Shown piece after piece: positions 62,272 through 64,000 of a DNA stretch of 64,000 bases. The translations under genes and the position numbers were made by a program. Within the stretch, counting starts at the first letter, position 1, and the number at the start of each line of letters is the position of its first letter. The DNA is from CAVPTL01 sp963708725. GTDB lineage: Bacteria; Actinomycetota; Thermoleophilia; Gaiellales; JAICJC01. The stretch lies in the NCBI GenBank assembly GCA_963708725.1, contig CAVPTL010000010.1, positions 124,001 through 188,000 on the forward strand, read 5' to 3'. The notes under the pieces were generated by a model. That model was not told where the DNA came from, made no database searches, and worked only from the letters and a program-made list of their open reading frames with translations.

Positions 62272-63888
62272 TCAGATGGACTGACCGGGCGCGCGCAACT
62301 CGCCCTCGTACTCGATCAGCACCGACCCGCGCGAGACCTCATCAAGCGCCCAGCCAAGCGCGTCGGCGAACTCTCCCGGCTGAGTGATCCGGCGATACGC
62401 CACTCCGTACCCCTCCGCGAGCTTTGAGAAATCCGGCGAGTTCAGCTCGACCCCAACCGGCTTTCGGCCGCTCTGCACCTGATAGTTGCGAAGAACGCCA
62501 TAGCACCGATCGTTGACCAACACCGTGATCTGGTGAAGCCCGTGCTGCTGGGCGGTGACGAGCTCGTGTCCACCCATCAGAAACCCGCCGTCCCCGACCA
62601 GCACCACCGTCGGAGAACCAGGGTTGGCGGCCACCGTGCCAAGCGACGTCGGGATCCCCGACCCCAATGCGCCCGACATCGGGTAGGCAAACCCGCCGGG
62701 CCGCTTCGCATCAAGGTAGAGCACCCCCCAATACCCGAGAATCGTCATGTCGGACACGACGATCGCCCCCTCCGGAAGCGCCTCATCAAGCGCGCGCAGG
62801 AGCTCAGGCTCCACAGTGAAACCCTGGGCCGCCACCTCCGTCGAGCGCCCCGAAAGCGCCGCACGCGTGTCAGCGGTGCCATCCCGGCTGCCTGCGTCGG
62901 GCCCAGCGGCGAGCAGAGCGTCACAAAACAGGCCGACGTCGGCCACGATGCCCTCGACCACCGGGTAGTTCGCGCCCAGCCGGGCAGCGTCGATATCCAC
63001 CTGCACAAGGGCCTCGGGGAACGGCACCGTCCAGTGGCAGGTGTACTCCTCGGCCATCCGAGTACCCAGCGCCAGGCAGACATCTGCGTTCGCGACGAGT
63101 GCCTGCACCGCCCGCTCCTCACACGAGGAGCCCGCATGCAGTGGATGACCCGCCGGAATCACGCCCTTGCCGTTGTAGCTCGTCACCACCGGGGCGTCGA
63201 GTGCCTCGGCCAGGGCGGTCACGCGCTCGGCTGCCAGTCTGCCGCCGCCACCCGCAAAAATCATCGGCGCCCGCGCCTCCCCGAGCAGTTTCACAACCCG
63301 CGCAACCGCGGCCGGATCAGGCGCTGGATTCGAAACGGGGGTCGCCCGCACCTGGACACCGTCGGCGGGAGCCGCCAACACGTCGATGTAGGCCTCGATC
63401 ATCGCCGGGCCAGGACGCTGCGCGATCGCCGTCATCGCCTCATCCACCGACGCGGCCAGGGCCTCAGGCGTACGCGGTCGGGAGTGATGTCGAGTGACGC
63501 CCGCAAACGCGGTCGACTGCCCCGTGGTCTCGTGCATCCAGCCACGCTGCCCCGGGTCACTCAGAATCTGGGTGGTGATATGGAGCACGCGCAGCGACGA
63601 CGCGTCCGCCTCCCCCATCCCCGCGAACGCGTTGAACGCGCCCGGGCCGGTCGATGTGATGCACACGCCAACCCGGTCGGAGGTGCGGGCATATCCCTGG
63701 GCCGCAAACGCCGCGGCCTGCTCGTGGCGCACCACGACAAGCTCGATCGGAGAATCGGCCAGGGCGTCCCACAGCCCAAGTGCGTGCTGCCCCGGAATCC
63801 CAAAGATGATCTCGACACCGTGCGCCTCGAGCGCCGCCACCAGCGCGCTGGCGCCCGTGGCGACCGTCGGCTTGGGACTCACACTCAT
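62272..63888 (-). CDS. Thiamine-diphosphate enzyme (acetolactate synthase-like)
   Basis: 538 aa. Three-domain ThDP fold: N-terminal PYR domain with the activating Glu in VVRHEQAAAFAAQG, central domain, and PP domain with the cofactor motif GDGGFLMGGHEL ... VLVNDRCYG (GDG-N). FAD-binding ALS-specific regions are poor, so the reaction may be a benzoylformate/phenylpyruvate- or oxalyl-CoA-type decarboxylation instead of acetolactate synthesis. The start at 63888 follows the family; the longer frame is not supported. It ends 1 bp from the convergent J-domain gene. Confidence 0.87.
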   Translation of the reverse strand: MSVSPKPTVATGASALVAALEAHGVEIIFGIPGQHALGLWDALADSPIELVVVRHEQAAAFAAQGYARTSDRVGVCITSTGPGAFNAFAGMGEADASSLRVLHITTQILSDPGQRGWMHETTGQSTAFAGVTRHHSRPRTPEALAASVDEAMTAIAQRPGPAMIEAYIDVLAAPADGVQVRATPVSNPAPDPAAVARVVKLLGEARAPMIFAGGGGRLAAERVTALAEALDAPVVTSYNGKGVIPAGHPLHAGSSCEERAVQALVANADVCLALGTRMAEEYTCHWTVPFPEALVQVDIDAARLGANYPVVEGIVADVGLFCDALLAAGPDAGSRDGTADTRAALSGRSTEVAAQGFTVEPELLRALDEALPEGAIVVSDMTILGYWGVLYLDAKRPGGFAYPMSGALGSGIPTSLGTVAANPGSPTVVLVGDGGFLMGGHELVTAQQHGLHQITVLVNDRCYGVLRNYQVQSGRKPVGVELNSPDFSKLAEGYGVAYRRITQPGEFADALGWALDEVSRGSVLIEYEGELRAPGQSI

Positions 63889-63895
63889 CCCGGAT

Positions 63896-64000
63896 CTACG
63901 AGGTCTGGTTCTCGGAGATGAACGCGACGAGGTTGTCGATGTCAGTCGACGACAAGCTGGAGCCAAACGTCGTCGGCATGATGCCGGCGGTATAGCCCTT
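63896..64000 (-). CDS. c-type cytochrome, C-terminal end (partial)
   Basis: The last 34 codons of a frame entering from beyond 64000. The segment KGYTAGIMPTTFGSSLSSTD and the final DNLVAFISENQTS match the C-terminal helix of class I cytochromes c, with the axial Met in IMP. The CxxCH haem motif lies outside the window. It ends 7 bp before the ThDP enzyme start. Confidence 0.7.
   Translation of the reverse strand, partial: KGYTAGIMPTTFGSSLSSTDIDNLVAFISENQTS

Overview
The window is high-GC, gene-dense actinobacterial DNA. The deep-branching actinobacterial (Thermoleophilia / Solirubrobacterales-like) flavour is an inference from gene content: an MSMEG_4141-type F420-dependent oxidoreductase, LuxR regulators with an N-terminal cyclase-like domain, a variant isoleucyl-tRNA synthetase, sedolisin and delta-60-repeat secreted proteins, and many genes that look leaderless (a TANNNT hexamer 6-8 nt before the start codon and no Shine-Dalgarno).

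Layout. 1-7000: the end of a fatty-acid desaturase, a cspA-infA pair, a CtpE-like P-type ATPase, a GGDEF/HD-GYP protein with two small exported or membrane proteins upstream, and a DoxX protein. 7060-14562: a tRNA-Pro gene whose 3' half (52 bp) is repeated perfectly at 14511-14562. The 7.4 kb between looks like an integrated element without integrase, carrying a flavoprotein remnant, a frameshifted quinone oxidoreductase, a large LuxR-type ATPase regulator and a divergent 14-TM efflux pump. 14564-24400: hemerythrin-like protein, nitrilase, PilZ protein, a frameshifted metallo-beta-lactamase-fold gene, a secreted sedolisin, an SDR / histidine phosphatase / acetyltransferase operon, and an ArsR-MFS operon. 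24400-29400: two flavin amine oxidases, one divergent from an HD-domain protein and coupled to a TetR regulator, then tRNA-Gly. 29400-43400: an HD-GYP-LuxR fusion, a methyltransferase, an alpha/beta hydrolase-nucleotide cyclase fusion, oxidoreductases, transporters, a membrane glycosyltransferase-like protein, a potassium channel, an enolase-superfamily enzyme, a response regulator. 43400-57500: L,D-transpeptidase, a HAD-GH65 fusion broken by a frameshift, ispH, a secreted propeller protein, ileS, Nudix and serine hydrolases, LytR_C protein, AI-2E-type permease. 57400-64000: a PLP aminotransferase/decarboxylase operon, a 190-bp tandem hairpin repeat, a zinc-finger/HTH gene followed by a J-domain/zinc-ribbon gene, a ThDP enzyme, and the end of a c-type cytochrome.

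Working together. Cyclic-di-GMP signalling is represented by a GGDEF/HD-GYP protein, a PilZ receptor and an HD-GYP-LuxR protein. Amine metabolism is represented by two flavin oxidases plus the aminotransferase/decarboxylase pair. Genes are packed tightly: five convergent pairs interlock their stop codons in a 4-bp overlap, and many same-strand neighbours overlap by 1-4 bp. The best candidates for something undescribed are the integrase-less tRNA-Pro island and the hairpin-repeat / zinc-finger-HTH / J-domain locus. Three genes need a frameshift to be read through. Two of the three shifts lie in C-runs, so sequencing error is possible.
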